Shown: positions 14,893 through 24,076, counted from the stretch's first letter. The stretch is DNA of 64,000 bases from AG25 sp035517615 (GCA_035517615.1 DATIYM010000001.1:1-64000); one strand, 5' to 3'. Program-made: numbers and translations. The notes: generated from the letters alone by a model not told the origin.

Positions 14893-16530
14893 ATGGCTGC
14901 AAAGCAATTGGAGTTCAACACTGAGGCCCGGGCGCGGCTGAAGCGCGGGGTCGATCAGCTGGCCGAAGCCGTCAAGGTGACGCTCGGCCCGAAGGGGCGG
15001 AATGTCGTCATCGACAAAAAGTTCGGCAACCCGACGGTCACCAAGGATGGCGTCACGGTAGCCAAGGAAGTCGAGCTCGAAGATCCCATCGAGAACATGG
15101 GCGCCCAGATGGTGAAGGAAGTGGCGACCAAGACCTCGGATCTCGCGGGCGACGGGACCACGACTGCCACGGTGCTGGCGCAGGCAATCTTCCGCGAAGG
15201 CTTGAAGTCGGTCACGGCCGGCGTCAACCCGATGTCGCTCAAGCGCGGCATTGATCGGGCGGTCGAGACAGTGGTCGACGAGCTGAAGAAGATCTCGGTG
15301 CCCACGGCCGGCCGGAAGGAAATCGCGCAGGTGGGGACGATCTCGGCGAACAACGACAATGAGATCGGCAAGATCATCGCCGACGCGATGGAGAAGGTCG
15401 GGAAGGACGGCGTGATCACGGTCGAAGAGGCGAAGGGCCTCGAGACCACGTACGAGACCGTGGACGGCATGCAGTTCGACCGCGGCTATCTCTCGCCCTA
15501 CTTCATCACCGATCCCGAGAAGATGGAAGCCGTGCTCGAGGACGTGTACATCCTGATTCACGACAAGAAAATTTCCTCGATGAAGGATCTGCTGCCGGTG
15601 CTCGAGAAGGTGGCGCAGGCCGGCCGTCCGATGCTCATCATCGCGGAAGACGTCGAAGGTGAAGCGCTCGCGACGCTGGTCGTGAACAAGCTCCGCGGCA
15701 CCCTGAAGGTCTGCGGCGTGAAGGCCCCCGGCTTCGGGGATCGGCGCAAGGAAATGCTGCGCGACATCGCCATTCTCACCGGCGGCCAGGTGATCTCGGA
15801 GGAAGTCGGCTTCAAGCTCGAGAACGCGGTGCTGAACGATCTCGGTCAGGCCAAGCGCGTCGTGATCGACAAGGACAACACCACGGTGGTGCACGGCAAG
15901 GGCAAGCAGGACGCCATTCAGGGTCGCATCAACGAGATCAAGGCCTCGATCGATAAGTCTACGTCGGACTACGATCGCGAAAAGCTGCAGGAGCGGCTCG
16001 CCAAGCTCGCCGGCGGAGTGGCGGTGATTCATGTCGGCGCGGCCACCGAGACGGAAATGAAAGAAAAGAAGGCCCGCGTCGAGGACGCGCTGCATGCCAC
16101 TCGTGCCGCCGTCGAAGAGGGCATCGTGCCGGGCGGCGGTGTCGCGCTGCTCTGGTGCCAGAAGGTGCTCGACAAGGTCCGCGGTTCGGATGACGACGAG
16201 AAAATCGGCATCGACATCGTGCGCCGTTCGCTCGAGGAGCCGATCCGCATGATCGCCCAGAATGCGGGCGCGGAAGGCTCGATCATCGTCGGCAAGGTGA
16301 AGGAGTCAAAGGATAAGAATTTCGGCTACAACGCGCAGACCGACACGTTCGAAGATCTCGTGGCGGCGGGGGTCATCGATCCCACGAAGGTCACGCGCAC
16401 CGCGCTGCAGAACGCGGCATCGATCGCGGGGCTGATGCTCACGACCGAGTGCGTCGTGGTGGAAAAGAAGGAAAAGGAGAAGGCTCCGCCCATGCCCGGT
16501 GGGGCAGGCGGTATGGGAGGCATGTACTAA
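14893..16530 (+). CDS. groEL: Chaperonin GroEL
   Basis: This 545-residue Hsp60 chaperonin has the expected LGPKGRNVVIDKKFG, the nucleotide-site motif AGDGTTTATVLAQ, ISANNDNEIG, and the apical-domain stretch ending DRRKEMLRDIAILTGG. The PGGGVALL motif and the flexible C-terminal GGAGGMGGMY tail are also present. It lies 32 bases after groES with its own GGGAGG purine run and is followed by a strong terminator, making a two-gene operon. Confidence 0.98.
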   Translation: MAAKQLEFNTEARARLKRGVDQLAEAVKVTLGPKGRNVVIDKKFGNPTVTKDGVTVAKEVELEDPIENMGAQMVKEVATKTSDLAGDGTTTATVLAQAIFREGLKSVTAGVNPMSLKRGIDRAVETVVDELKKISVPTAGRKEIAQVGTISANNDNEIGKIIADAMEKVGKDGVITVEEAKGLETTYETVDGMQFDRGYLSPYFITDPEKMEAVLEDVYILIHDKKISSMKDLLPVLEKVAQAGRPMLIIAEDVEGEALATLVVNKLRGTLKVCGVKAPGFGDRRKEMLRDIAILTGGQVISEEVGFKLENAVLNDLGQAKRVVIDKDNTTVVHGKGKQDAIQGRINEIKASIDKSTSDYDREKLQERLAKLAGGVAVIHVGAATETEMKEKKARVEDALHATRAAVEEGIVPGGGVALLWCQKVLDKVRGSDDDEKIGIDIVRRSLEEPIRMIAQNAGAEGSIIVGKVKESKDKNFGYNAQTDTFEDLVAAGVIDPTKVTRTALQNAASIAGLMLTTECVVVEKKEKEKAPPMPGGAGGMGGMY

Positions 16531-16541
16531 GGGCGTAAGAC

Positions 16542-16594
16542 GTCAAGAAAAAGGCGTCAAGAAGCAACGTCGAGGAGCACCGTCGAGCAGCACC
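16542..16594. repeat. 13-base degenerate tandem repeat after groEL
   Basis: Units starting GTCAAG or GTCGAG begin at 16542, 16556, 16569 and 16582, spaced 14, 13 and 13 bases, with a partial unit at 16595. The clearest are GTCGAGGAGCACC and GTCGAGCAGCACC. The array fills the space between the groEL stop and its terminator and is not coding. Confidence 0.6.
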
Positions 16595-16630
16595 GCCCCG
16601 GGGGGGCCCCCCTCCCGGGGCGCTTTTTTT
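16594..16630 (+). terminator. Rho-independent terminator of groESL
   Basis: The perfect 9-bp stem CGCCCCGGG / CCCGGGGCG (16594-16602 and 16614-16622) is followed by C and seven Ts. It lies 64 bases after the groEL stop. Confidence 0.93.
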
Positions 16631-16636
16631 GCGCCG

Positions 16637-18778
16637 ATGCTTAGTTTGGTGGGCGTGGGTGTCACCCCTTCACCCCCCCCATCGCCGCGCCCTGAGCGCG
16701 CCAGCCTCTCGCGCGATCTGTCCGACTTCCTGATCGAGTTGTCCATCGCCCTGCACAAGCACTCCATTTATCCGGGAAGCCATCCATCCCTGGCCCCGGC
16801 CGCGCTCACGGTCACCCGCCGCGCCGAGCTGCTGCTGCAGGACCGGCAGACGCTGTCGCTCGGGGTGGCGCGGCAGCAGCTCGTGATCGAAGGCGTGGCC
16901 ACCGACCCGAAACACCCGGTGCTGCGCGAGCTGGCGGAGCGCCTGCACCGACATCACCTCGGCGCGATCACCATCAGCCGTGAGGTTGGCGTGGAAGAAA
17001 TGCGCGACGCGCTGGCCACGCTCGCCATCGAAGCAGACCGAACCGGCGCGCCGCTCGGGCTCGGGCCCGCGGAGGGTCTGCGTCGCTGGGCGCACATTCG
17101 CCTGCACCCGCTCACGTATGAGCGGCTGGAGCTCGTCGACGAAACCCCCGCCGATGCGTCGGGCACCCCCGAGCAGGGTGCGTCGCGCGCGAGAGGCGCG
17201 CAGCTCTGGATCGGGCTCGCCCGGGCCGCCCTCGCCGCCGAGTCGAGTGACGAGACTCCCGCCTCGACCGAGCCGGCCGTGATCGCCAAGGCGATCGACG
17301 AGCGCGCGCCGGCGTCGGCGATGGCGTACGACCAGGCGATCGTCGGCTATCTGCTGCAGATCGCGGAAGAGCTCAAGGTGGCCGGGGCGGCCGAAGCGGT
17401 GCCGCTCAGGCGCCGGATGTCGCGGTTGATTCGCAATCTCAAGCCCGAAACCCTCCGGCGGCTGCTCGACATGGGCGGCGATTTCGCGCAGCGGAGCAAA
17501 TTCGTGGCGGACGCGGCGGAGGGCATGGCCGTCGATGCCGTGATCGAGATCGTCCAGGCCGCGGCGGAGACTTCGCACCAGAACGTGTCGCACGCCCTGG
17601 TTCGCCTGCTCTCGAAGTTCGCCGCGCACGCCGAGCGAGGCACGGAGACCATGCGCCCGCAGGCCGACGCGGCGCTGCGCGACCAGGTGCGCAAGATGCT
17701 ACAGGGCTGGAATCTCGCCGACCCCAATCCGGCCGCGTACGGCGGGGCACTCCAGCGCATGGCGCAGTCCGCGCCGGTCCACGCCGTGCCCGCCGCGCCG
17801 GTGTACGCGCCCGAGCCCGACCGGATCGCCGCCATGGCGCTCGAGCTCGACGTCACGAGCGATCTCGTGTTCCGCTCGGTCGAACGCCTGATCACCGAGG
17901 GACGGATCCCGCAGCTGCTCGACGCGCTCGAACAGACGAAGGACGAAGCATCGGCTCGACGCATCGCGGAGCGGATCGACACGCCCGTCGTCGTGGAGCG
18001 ACTCTGCACGGCCAATCCACCGGATTGGAAGGCCCTGGAGCGCCTTGCGCCGCGGGTCGGAACGGCCGCCGTGGCGCCGCTCGTCGACGGACTCGCACGC
18101 GCGGAAAATCGCGGGGCGCGCCGCGGATTCCTGAGTATCCTGGTGCAGCTCGGACCCGGCATCGCTCCGCTGATCGCGGAGCGGCTGACTCACGATGTAC
18201 CATGGTATGTAACCCGGAATCTGCTGACGCTGCTCGATGAGCTGCACCAGCCTCCCCCGGGTCCGCTGCTCGAGCGGTTCACGAGCCATGCAGACGCGCG
18301 GGTGCGCCTGACCGCGTTGAAGCTCGAGCTGCAGGACTCCAGCCGACGCGAGCGGGCGATTCGTGTCGCGCTCGCCGATGCCGATGAGCGCGTGATCCGG
18401 CTCGGCCTCGGGGCCGCGCAGGACAAGTGTCCCGATTCCGTTGTCCCGCTGTTGGCCGAACGCGTCGCGGCCGGGGCAGGGGGGTGGGGCGATGACCCGG
18501 CGGCGCGCCTCGCGGCTATCCGGGCGCTGGGCGCTGCGCGCGCTCCACTGGCGCGCGAAACGCTGCTCGCCGTAGCCGATGGCGGCCGAACGCTGTTTGG
18601 GCGTAAGAAGCTGCCACCCCGCTCACCGGAGCTGCTCGCGGCGTTGTCGGTTCTGGCGAGCCGCTGGCGCGACAACCCAAACGTGCAGCGCGTGCTCGAC
18701 CTGGCAGCAGCCGCGTCGGACCCTGAAATCCGGGCGGCCGCCGGCGTGACGGTCGCCCGACGAAAGCCAACGCGGTGA
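16637..18778 (+). CDS. Large HEAT-repeat protein of unknown function
   Basis: This predicted cytosolic helical-repeat protein has about 713 residues. After a low-complexity Pro/Ser start it has a conserved helical domain (LSRDLSDFLIELSIALHKHSIYPGSHPSLAPAA), which resembles the N-terminus of the next-door HD-GYP protein (ALAGMTLYAEGHPARERA). The C-terminal half is HEAT-like, with repeated helices carrying LLDELHQPPPGPLLERFTSHADARVRLTALKLEL and ERAIRVALADADERVIRLGLGAA. A truncated copy of that half lies at 19995. ATG 16637 is the first start after the groEL terminator, but no good SD is visible. The stop overlaps the HD-GYP GTG. Confidence 0.75.
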   Translation: MLSLVGVGVTPSPPPSPRPERASLSRDLSDFLIELSIALHKHSIYPGSHPSLAPAALTVTRRAELLLQDRQTLSLGVARQQLVIEGVATDPKHPVLRELAERLHRHHLGAITISREVGVEEMRDALATLAIEADRTGAPLGLGPAEGLRRWAHIRLHPLTYERLELVDETPADASGTPEQGASRARGAQLWIGLARAALAAESSDETPASTEPAVIAKAIDERAPASAMAYDQAIVGYLLQIAEELKVAGAAEAVPLRRRMSRLIRNLKPETLRRLLDMGGDFAQRSKFVADAAEGMAVDAVIEIVQAAAETSHQNVSHALVRLLSKFAAHAERGTETMRPQADAALRDQVRKMLQGWNLADPNPAAYGGALQRMAQSAPVHAVPAAPVYAPEPDRIAAMALELDVTSDLVFRSVERLITEGRIPQLLDALEQTKDEASARRIAERIDTPVVVERLCTANPPDWKALERLAPRVGTAAVAPLVDGLARAENRGARRGFLSILVQLGPGIAPLIAERLTHDVPWYVTRNLLTLLDELHQPPPGPLLERFTSHADARVRLTALKLELQDSSRRERAIRVALADADERVIRLGLGAAQDKCPDSVVPLLAERVAAGAGGWGDDPAARLAAIRALGAARAPLARETLLAVADGGRTLFGRKKLPPRSPELLAALSVLASRWRDNPNVQRVLDLAAAASDPEIRAAAGVTVARRKPTR

Positions 18779-19962
18779 GCGAGGCCGTCCGTTTTCTCAC
18801 CGCCTTCGCACAGGCGCTCGCCGGCATGACGTTGTACGCCGAGGGGCACCCGGCCCGGGAACGGGCCATCGACGCGGCGTACCAGTCACTCCACGATCTC
18901 GAGGCCGCGGCACCCCATCCGTTGTTCACGTTTCTGGGTGACGAAATCGTATTCGGTCGCCTGCCGCTCAAGGAGCTTCGTGGTTGGGACTGGTCGGTAC
19001 GCCTGTCGGGCGCCGGCGTTCAGCGGCTCGAATTCGCGGCGCGCGTCACGCGCGAAGAGTTCGAGGGGTTTCTCGACGAAGTCCTGGCGCGGCTCACGCT
19101 TGCCGCCATCAGCACGGCAGAGGCCCGCCAGCTGCGGCCGTCAGGAATCCGGTATGGGGCGGTCGGTGTCCGCGGTGACGCCGAGTTGGAAGACACCACG
19201 CTGCCCACCGCCACGATCAGCTACTCGTTGAGCGAGGAAACCGACGCCATCCGCTGGATGCAGGATGAAGTGAAAGCCACCGGTGTCTTGCCGCTGGTCG
19301 AGGCCGAGGCGGTCATCAACTCGCTGGCAGTCGCGATGCACGCCGGCCAGCGGCTCATGATCCCGTTGCTCGAGCTGAAGGAATTCGACCAGTACACGAC
19401 GACGCACTCGCTCAACGTCGCCGTGCTCGCGATGGCAATGGCCGAATTTATCGGACTCGGAGCGAACGACGTTCGGTCGTTCGGCATTGCCGGCCTGCTC
19501 CACGACCTCGGAAAGATCCGCATTCCGCTCGAAGTGCTCACGAAGCCCGGGAGGTTCACCGACGAAGAGCGCGCACTCATGAACCGCCATCCCGCGGATG
19601 GCGCGCGCATCATCCTGACGGCCAAAGAGGCGCTCGATCTTGCCGCCGTGGTTGCCTACGAGCACCACATCATGCTGGATGGCGGCGGATACCCGACCAT
19701 GCGATTCCGGCGGGATTGCCATTACGCCAGCAAGCTGGTGCACGTGGCCGACGTGTACGACGCGCTGCGCACCACACGGCCCTACCGCGAAGCGTGGCCG
19801 CAGGAACGCACGGTTGCCTACATCGAAGGGCGCAGCGGCGTCGAATTCGACCCCGAGCTGGCGTCCGCGTTCGTTCGAATGATGCGCGCGTGGGAATCGC
19901 AGCTGGCGGTCGTGCGAGATCCGGGGGCGCCGCTTCCCGGCGCTCCGGCTGCGGCCGGGTAG
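18775..19962 (+). CDS. HD-GYP domain protein (putative c-di-GMP phosphodiesterase)
   Basis: The 395-residue protein has an N-terminal helical domain of about 190 residues with no known catalytic motif, then a full HD-GYP domain. Metal and signature residues are intact: THSLNVAVLAMAMAE, HDLGK (His243, Asp244), NRHPADGARI, YEHHIMLDGGGYP (GYP 305-307) and ADVYDALRTTRPYREA. Members of this family hydrolyse cyclic di-GMP. The protein starts GTG in a GTGA overlap with the HEAT gene, and its N-terminal YAEGHPARERA segment resembles that neighbour. The two likely work together. No receiver or membrane segment is present. Confidence 0.88.
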   Translation: MSEAVRFLTAFAQALAGMTLYAEGHPARERAIDAAYQSLHDLEAAAPHPLFTFLGDEIVFGRLPLKELRGWDWSVRLSGAGVQRLEFAARVTREEFEGFLDEVLARLTLAAISTAEARQLRPSGIRYGAVGVRGDAELEDTTLPTATISYSLSEETDAIRWMQDEVKATGVLPLVEAEAVINSLAVAMHAGQRLMIPLLELKEFDQYTTTHSLNVAVLAMAMAEFIGLGANDVRSFGIAGLLHDLGKIRIPLEVLTKPGRFTDEERALMNRHPADGARIILTAKEALDLAAVVAYEHHIMLDGGGYPTMRFRRDCHYASKLVHVADVYDALRTTRPYREAWPQERTVAYIEGRSGVEFDPELASAFVRMMRAWESQLAVVRDPGAPLPGAPAAAG

Positions 19963-19994
19963 TTCCAACGCTCGGAGCTATGTAGTTTCGGGGC

Positions 19995-20489
19995 GTGCAA
20001 AACGACCCTGCGCTGCTCCTCGCCGTGCAACGGCTCTGTGCGCTCGAGCCGCCCGACTGGAAGGCGCTGGAGCAGCTCGGGCCCGAGCTGGGAACAGCCG
20101 CGATGGCGCCGCTGCTCGACGGCCTGGCCGCAGCCGAAACCCGTGCCATGCGCCGCGGCTTCCTGAGCGTGCTCGTGCGGTTGGGCCCGCGCGTGGCGCC
20201 ACTCGTTGGGGAGCGGCTCGCTCACGAAGCGCCTTGGTACGTGACGCGCAACCTGCTGACGCTGCTCGACGAGCTGCACCAGGCTCCACCAACCCCCGTG
20301 CTCGAGCGGCTCACCGCCCACGCCGACCCGCGAGTGCGAATCGCGGCACTCAAGATCGAGCTGAAACTCCCGGCACGGCGTGAGCGCGCAATCCGCGTGG
20401 CCCTGGACGACCCCGATGAGCGCGTGGTCCGCATCGGTCACGCAGCCACGCATGGGGGTACGAGCGCGGGACAGCGGCCGACCAAGTGA
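19995..20489 (+). CDS. Truncated HEAT-repeat paralogue
   Basis: The 164 residues align nearly end to end with the C-terminal third of the protein at 16637. LCALEPPDWKALEQLGPELG matches LCTANPPDWKALERLAPRVG, and WYVTRNLLTLLDELHQ is shared exactly. Similarity holds to DERVVRIG and then breaks off into a short unrelated tail (HAATHGGTSAGQRPTK). This looks like a partial tandem duplication flanking the HD-GYP gene. It may be a decaying remnant or a small stand-alone HEAT protein. GTG 19995 is the apparent start; a TAGTTT at 19983-19988 is a possible -10. Confidence 0.65.
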   Translation: MQNDPALLLAVQRLCALEPPDWKALEQLGPELGTAAMAPLLDGLAAAETRAMRRGFLSVLVRLGPRVAPLVGERLAHEAPWYVTRNLLTLLDELHQAPPTPVLERLTAHADPRVRIAALKIELKLPARRERAIRVALDDPDERVVRIGHAATHGGTSAGQRPTK

Positions 20490-20540
20490 TCCTGTGCCCG
20501 AAATCAGGGTACATGGGACAGGAATGGGAGGGAGAAACGC

Positions 20541-20942
20541 GTGGGGCAGCTGATGCTTCAACTCATGGCGGCGGTCGGTGTCGTGGCGTGTCTCAGTGGA
20601 CAGGGCACGGCTCCGCCAGGAGCCAAGCGTCCGCGGCTCGAGGGTGATTGGGTGGCGAAAGCCGATTCGGGTCTGCGCCACATCATGGTGCGGCCGGACA
20701 GCTCGGCGCAGTTCGGCGATCAGGTGGCACGCTGGCGGCTCGTGGGGGACAGCATCTGGCTGACGGTCGGCGACGGGGTCTGGATGGTGTACGGGCTGAA
20801 AGTGCAGGCCGATCGACTCACGCTCTCGGGAGGCGATCTGCAGAAACCGGTGGCGCTGCGCCGCGTCGGACCGCCGACACCGAAACCCGACACCCTTACC
20901 ATGCCATCGAGCCCGCCCGATACCGCGCGGGCGTGGGACTAA
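20541..20942 (+). CDS. Small exported protein of unknown function
   Basis: This 133-residue protein has a hydrophobic N-terminus (MLQLMAAVGVVACLSGQ). A compact beta-rich domain follows (LEGDWVAKADSGLRHIMVRPDSSAQFGDQVARWRLVGDSIWLTVGDGVWMVYGLKVQADRLTLS) and then a Pro-rich tail. The lead helix could be a signal peptide, and a Cys near residue 17 hints at lipidation though the box is poor. GTG 20541 has a GGGAGGGAG purine run just upstream. It converges on the kinase gene with four bases between the stops. No family is recognised. Confidence 0.6.
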   Translation: MGQLMLQLMAAVGVVACLSGQGTAPPGAKRPRLEGDWVAKADSGLRHIMVRPDSSAQFGDQVARWRLVGDSIWLTVGDGVWMVYGLKVQADRLTLSGGDLQKPVALRRVGPPTPKPDTLTMPSSPPDTARAWD

Positions 20943-20946
20943 CCGT

Positions 20947-22830
20947 CTACTTCCCGAGATCCCGGACGCTGTCGATGCGCCACCCGCCGGGTGTACTGAT
21001 GAACGACATCGCGAGCTTCGTTCGCTCTTCGTGTTGCGCGCCGCCGCCCCGCGGGACGAAGCGATAGACCGCGAGCACATTCGCATTCGCCACCCGGTTC
21101 TCCACCGTAATTGGCTCGGGCGTGTAGCTCGCCTGGAGCCGTGTGGCACGCTCGAAGAATGCGCTCCAGCTCGCCCCGTCCGCGGTACTCATCGAAGGAA
21201 ATAACAGCCGCAAATTCTCCACGTGCTCGCTCGCGACCGCGCGCGACAGGTCGGTGAGCAGCACGCCGATCGCCGCCCGCGGATCGGCGGGTTGGGGAGT
21301 GGGCGGCGCCACGCCCGTTGCCACGCCGACTTGCTCGGCGTCTTGCGCTGCGAGCTTGGCCAGCGGGTAGTCCATTGCGGCGTACAGCGACTCGGCGCGG
21401 GCCAGCGACGTGGCAGCGCGGGCCGCGACGGGCCGGGTGGCGAGCGCCTTGACGATCGGGGTCGCCCGCTCGATGGCGTTGTGCGCTTCCGCGCGAAGCG
21501 CGATCGCCTGGATGCGCGCCAGGCGGTACTCCGGCACCGCTCCCACATAGGCATTCGACGCCTTCGCTTGATTGCCACCCCGGCGCGCCTGCTCCGCCGT
21601 GAACAGCATTGCCTCCGCGAGCGCCAGCGATCGCACGTTGTTCTTCATGGCTCCGGCGCGCCGCGCGCGCTCGCGCGAGGCAAGCGCGGAGTCGCGCAGC
21701 GCGATCAGCGCCGGGTTCGTCCCACGGGCGACCGGCGCGGCGATCATTTCATCCAGCGTGCGGGGATCCGGCGCCGGTAGGGGCGGAGGCGGAGGGGAGG
21801 GGTGGGTCACGACGATGCGCGGCGGCTCCGGTGCCGGGCTCATGATGGGACTGTACGACACGAACGCGAGGATCAGCGCAACCACCGCGAGCGCCGACAG
21901 CACGGCAACGCGCCAGCGGAGTGGGGTGTGCGTGACCAGCCGCAGGATCGGAGCCGGCAGCGTGGTCCAGCGCGGGGGAAGTCGCTCCGTCGGCTCCGCG
22001 CCCGAGAGCGCGGCGCGGATGCCGAGCACCGCCTGCTGCATCGGGCGCGCCGACTGATAGCGGTCCTCCGGAACCTTGTTGAGCGCCTTCGCGACCACGC
22101 GCTCGAGCGCGGCAGGAATCGAAGGCGCCATGGTTCGGAGCGGCTTGGGCTCGGTCGTGAGCACTTGATAGAGTACGCCGTGCACCGTTTCGCCTTCGAA
22201 CGGCTTGCGGTAACTCAACAGCTCATACAGGAGGCATCCCACGGAAAACAGATCGGTGGCCGCGGTAATCGCGCCATTTGTCACCTGCTCGGGGGCCATG
22301 TAGTTCGGTGTCCCGACGATCGCGCCCGAGCCCGTCATGTCGGCCGTCTGCAGCCGCGCGATTCCGAAATCCATGATCTTCACGCGGCCGTCCGCGGCGA
22401 TGCGGATATTCGACGGCTTGATGTCGCGGTGGATTACGCCGCGCTCATGGGCATAGGCGAGTCCCTCGAGCACTTCCACCACGATATCGAGCTTGCGCTC
22501 CAGGGCGAGCGGATCGTTCGCAGCGATCATGGCGCTGAGGTCGCGGCCCTCCACGAGCTCCATGGCGATATACAGCTGTCCCTCGGCTTCACCGAGGTCG
22601 TAGAGCGTGACGAGATTGGGATGCTGGAGCACCCCCGCGGCCCGCGCTTCGCGCATGAACCGCTGGCGGGCGTCGGACGTCTTGCCGATCCGGGTGGGAA
22701 GGAGCTTGAGCGCCACGTAGCGGCGAATGACCGTGTCATACGCCTTCCACACGACACCCATGGCACCTTCGCCAATCATGTCGTGCAACTCAAACTTGCT
22801 GACGCGACGGTATCGCTCGGTTTTGGTCAT
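20947..22830 (-). CDS. Membrane-anchored Ser/Thr protein kinase (PknB-type)
   Basis: A Hanks-type kinase occupies residues about 13-275: glycine loop GEGAMG (20-25), Lys42 in VALKLL, HRDIKPSN (134-141), DFG, GTPNYMAPEQ activation segment and the GVLYQVLTTEP lobe. A single TM helix near 310-330 (VAVLSALAVVALILAFV) exports the rest. The outer region has a Pro-rich stretch, Ala-rich helices with TPR-like spacing, and a C-terminal SnoaL/NTF2-like fold (LRLLFPSMSTADGASWSAFFERA). There are no PASTA repeats, so it does not look like a muropeptide sensor. The substrate is unknown. The palindrome at 22857 may regulate it. Confidence 0.92.
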   Translation of the reverse strand: MTKTERYRRVSKFELHDMIGEGAMGVVWKAYDTVIRRYVALKLLPTRIGKTSDARQRFMREARAAGVLQHPNLVTLYDLGEAEGQLYIAMELVEGRDLSAMIAANDPLALERKLDIVVEVLEGLAYAHERGVIHRDIKPSNIRIAADGRVKIMDFGIARLQTADMTGSGAIVGTPNYMAPEQVTNGAITAATDLFSVGCLLYELLSYRKPFEGETVHGVLYQVLTTEPKPLRTMAPSIPAALERVVAKALNKVPEDRYQSARPMQQAVLGIRAALSGAEPTERLPPRWTTLPAPILRLVTHTPLRWRVAVLSALAVVALILAFVSYSPIMSPAPEPPRIVVTHPSPPPPPLPAPDPRTLDEMIAAPVARGTNPALIALRDSALASRERARRAGAMKNNVRSLALAEAMLFTAEQARRGGNQAKASNAYVGAVPEYRLARIQAIALRAEAHNAIERATPIVKALATRPVAARAATSLARAESLYAAMDYPLAKLAAQDAEQVGVATGVAPPTPQPADPRAAIGVLLTDLSRAVASEHVENLRLLFPSMSTADGASWSAFFERATRLQASYTPEPITVENRVANANVLAVYRFVPRGGGAQHEERTKLAMSFISTPGGWRIDSVRDLGK

Positions 22831-22856
22831 GCGGAATTTGGCTCGCTACCGTCCAA

Positions 22857-22873
22857 TGTGCGTATTGCGCACA
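22857..22873. promoter_or_regulatory. Palindrome upstream of the Ser/Thr kinase gene
   Basis: TGTGCG, five bases, CGCACA form an inverted repeat 27 bases before the kinase start. On the minus strand a weak promoter (TTGCTG, 17 bases, CACATT) would place the palindrome across the spacer and -10, a classic repressor position. No cognate regulator can be named. Confidence 0.35.
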
Positions 22874-22903
22874 GTCACAGCAATATCGGAGGGCGGGAAA
22901 AAA

Positions 22904-24076
22904 CTATCGAATGGACCAGTCGTAGATGCGTTCGAGCGTTGCGCGTGTCGCACTATCGAACGCCACGTCGCGGCGCGGCAGAACGCGTTCGGCAACTTTG
23001 AGAAATCCCTCGCGACTCATGCGCGCGCTTTCGGTGCTCCCACCCCACGCGAACGGGGGGATGTACTTGGGGGGCCGCACCGCGTCGAACACCTGCGCCC
23101 CGGCGCCGATCACGGTGCCGGTTCCGAGCAGCGTACCGATCGCCGTTTTCGCGTGGTCCGCGATGAGGCTGCCCAGGTTGATCATACCGGTCTCGATCTC
23201 GTCGCTTTTCACTTCGAGCCGTATCGGCCCATACGTGTTCTTGAGATTGGACGTGGTCGTTCCCGCCCCAAGATTCACCCACCGGCCAATGACGGAATGT
23301 CCGACGAAGCCATCGTGCGACTTGTTCGCGTAGCCCAGGAAAACGGCGGCCGCCACTTCGCCGCGGACGACTGAGCGTGGGCCGATGGCGGACCCTTTCA
23401 CGGGGCCGCCGAGCAGCCTGCTCCCGGGACCCGCCCAAAGCGGCCCCTCGAGGCGCGTGCCGCCGCGGACCTCGACGCCGGGCTCGAGCACGATCGGGCC
23501 GTCGCGCGTGTCGAACACCACGCCCGGCTCGATCGACCCGGCGTGAACGGCGACCGCGGCGGGATCACCGAGCACGACACTGCCGTGCGGCACGGGGTCC
23601 GAGTCGCCGAGCAGAGCCAGCAGATCTTCCTTCAGTAAGGATTCAAGGACCCGGACCACGTCGTGCACCCCGTGGAGTACGATGCCCGGCACCTCGACGG
23701 CCGTCGCTCCCGGTTTCGGGCCGGTCCACTGCTCGCCGGCGCCCACGCCCCAGCCCACGGTCACGCCGCCACACACGAGGCGAAACGGACCCGCGGGAAG
23801 GCGTGGCGCGGTGCCGCGGGGAGCGAAGGTGGAGGAGGCAATGATGGCGGGACCGGCGGCGGGTCGGGATGCCGATACGGGCGGCACGCCGCTTTCCGCG
23901 AAGCCCGACAGATGAGGGAGGGCAAAGATGCCCAGGGCGCGCGTGCCGGTGAACCGTTCCCAACGTTCCCGAATCAGATGGGCGCCGGCGCGGAGCTCGC
24001 AGAGAGGGCGAACGCCTGCGAACGGCGCCCAGGCGGGGGAGGGATCGGGATCGAGGAGGTAGAGCGCGTGCGTCAC
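22904..24076 (-). CDS. Putative sugar nucleotidyltransferase with hexapeptide beta-helix (GlmU-like)
   Basis: The 390-residue protein has an N-terminal domain resembling the NTP_transf_4 family (LYLLDPDPSPAWAPFAGVRPLCELRAGAHLIRERW) and a C-terminal left-handed beta-helix of hexapeptide repeats (VVLGDPAAVAVHAGSIEPGVVFDT, then the hallmark WVNLGAGTTTSNLKNTYGPIRL). It is the form of GlmU-like protein common in Bacteroidetes and relatives. The canonical GxGTRM loop of GlmU is not evident, so whether it is a UDP-sugar synthase is unproven. GTG 24076 overlaps the manC stop as GTGA. Frames extending further upstream are manC antisense artefacts. Confidence 0.8.
   Translation of the reverse strand: MTHALYLLDPDPSPAWAPFAGVRPLCELRAGAHLIRERWERFTGTRALGIFALPHLSGFAESGVPPVSASRPAAGPAIIASSTFAPRGTAPRLPAGPFRLVCGGVTVGWGVGAGEQWTGPKPGATAVEVPGIVLHGVHDVVRVLESLLKEDLLALLGDSDPVPHGSVVLGDPAAVAVHAGSIEPGVVFDTRDGPIVLEPGVEVRGGTRLEGPLWAGPGSRLLGGPVKGSAIGPRSVVRGEVAAAVFLGYANKSHDGFVGHSVIGRWVNLGAGTTTSNLKNTYGPIRLEVKSDEIETGMINLGSLIADHAKTAIGTLLGTGTVIGAGAQVFDAVRPPKYIPPFAWGGSTESARMSREGFLKVAERVLPRRDVAFDSATRATLERIYDWSIR

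Noticed and set aside
16637..20489. Frameshifted single HEAT gene split by HD-GYP
   Set aside because: The two HEAT copies align to the same segment, so they are paralogous copies, not halves of one gene.
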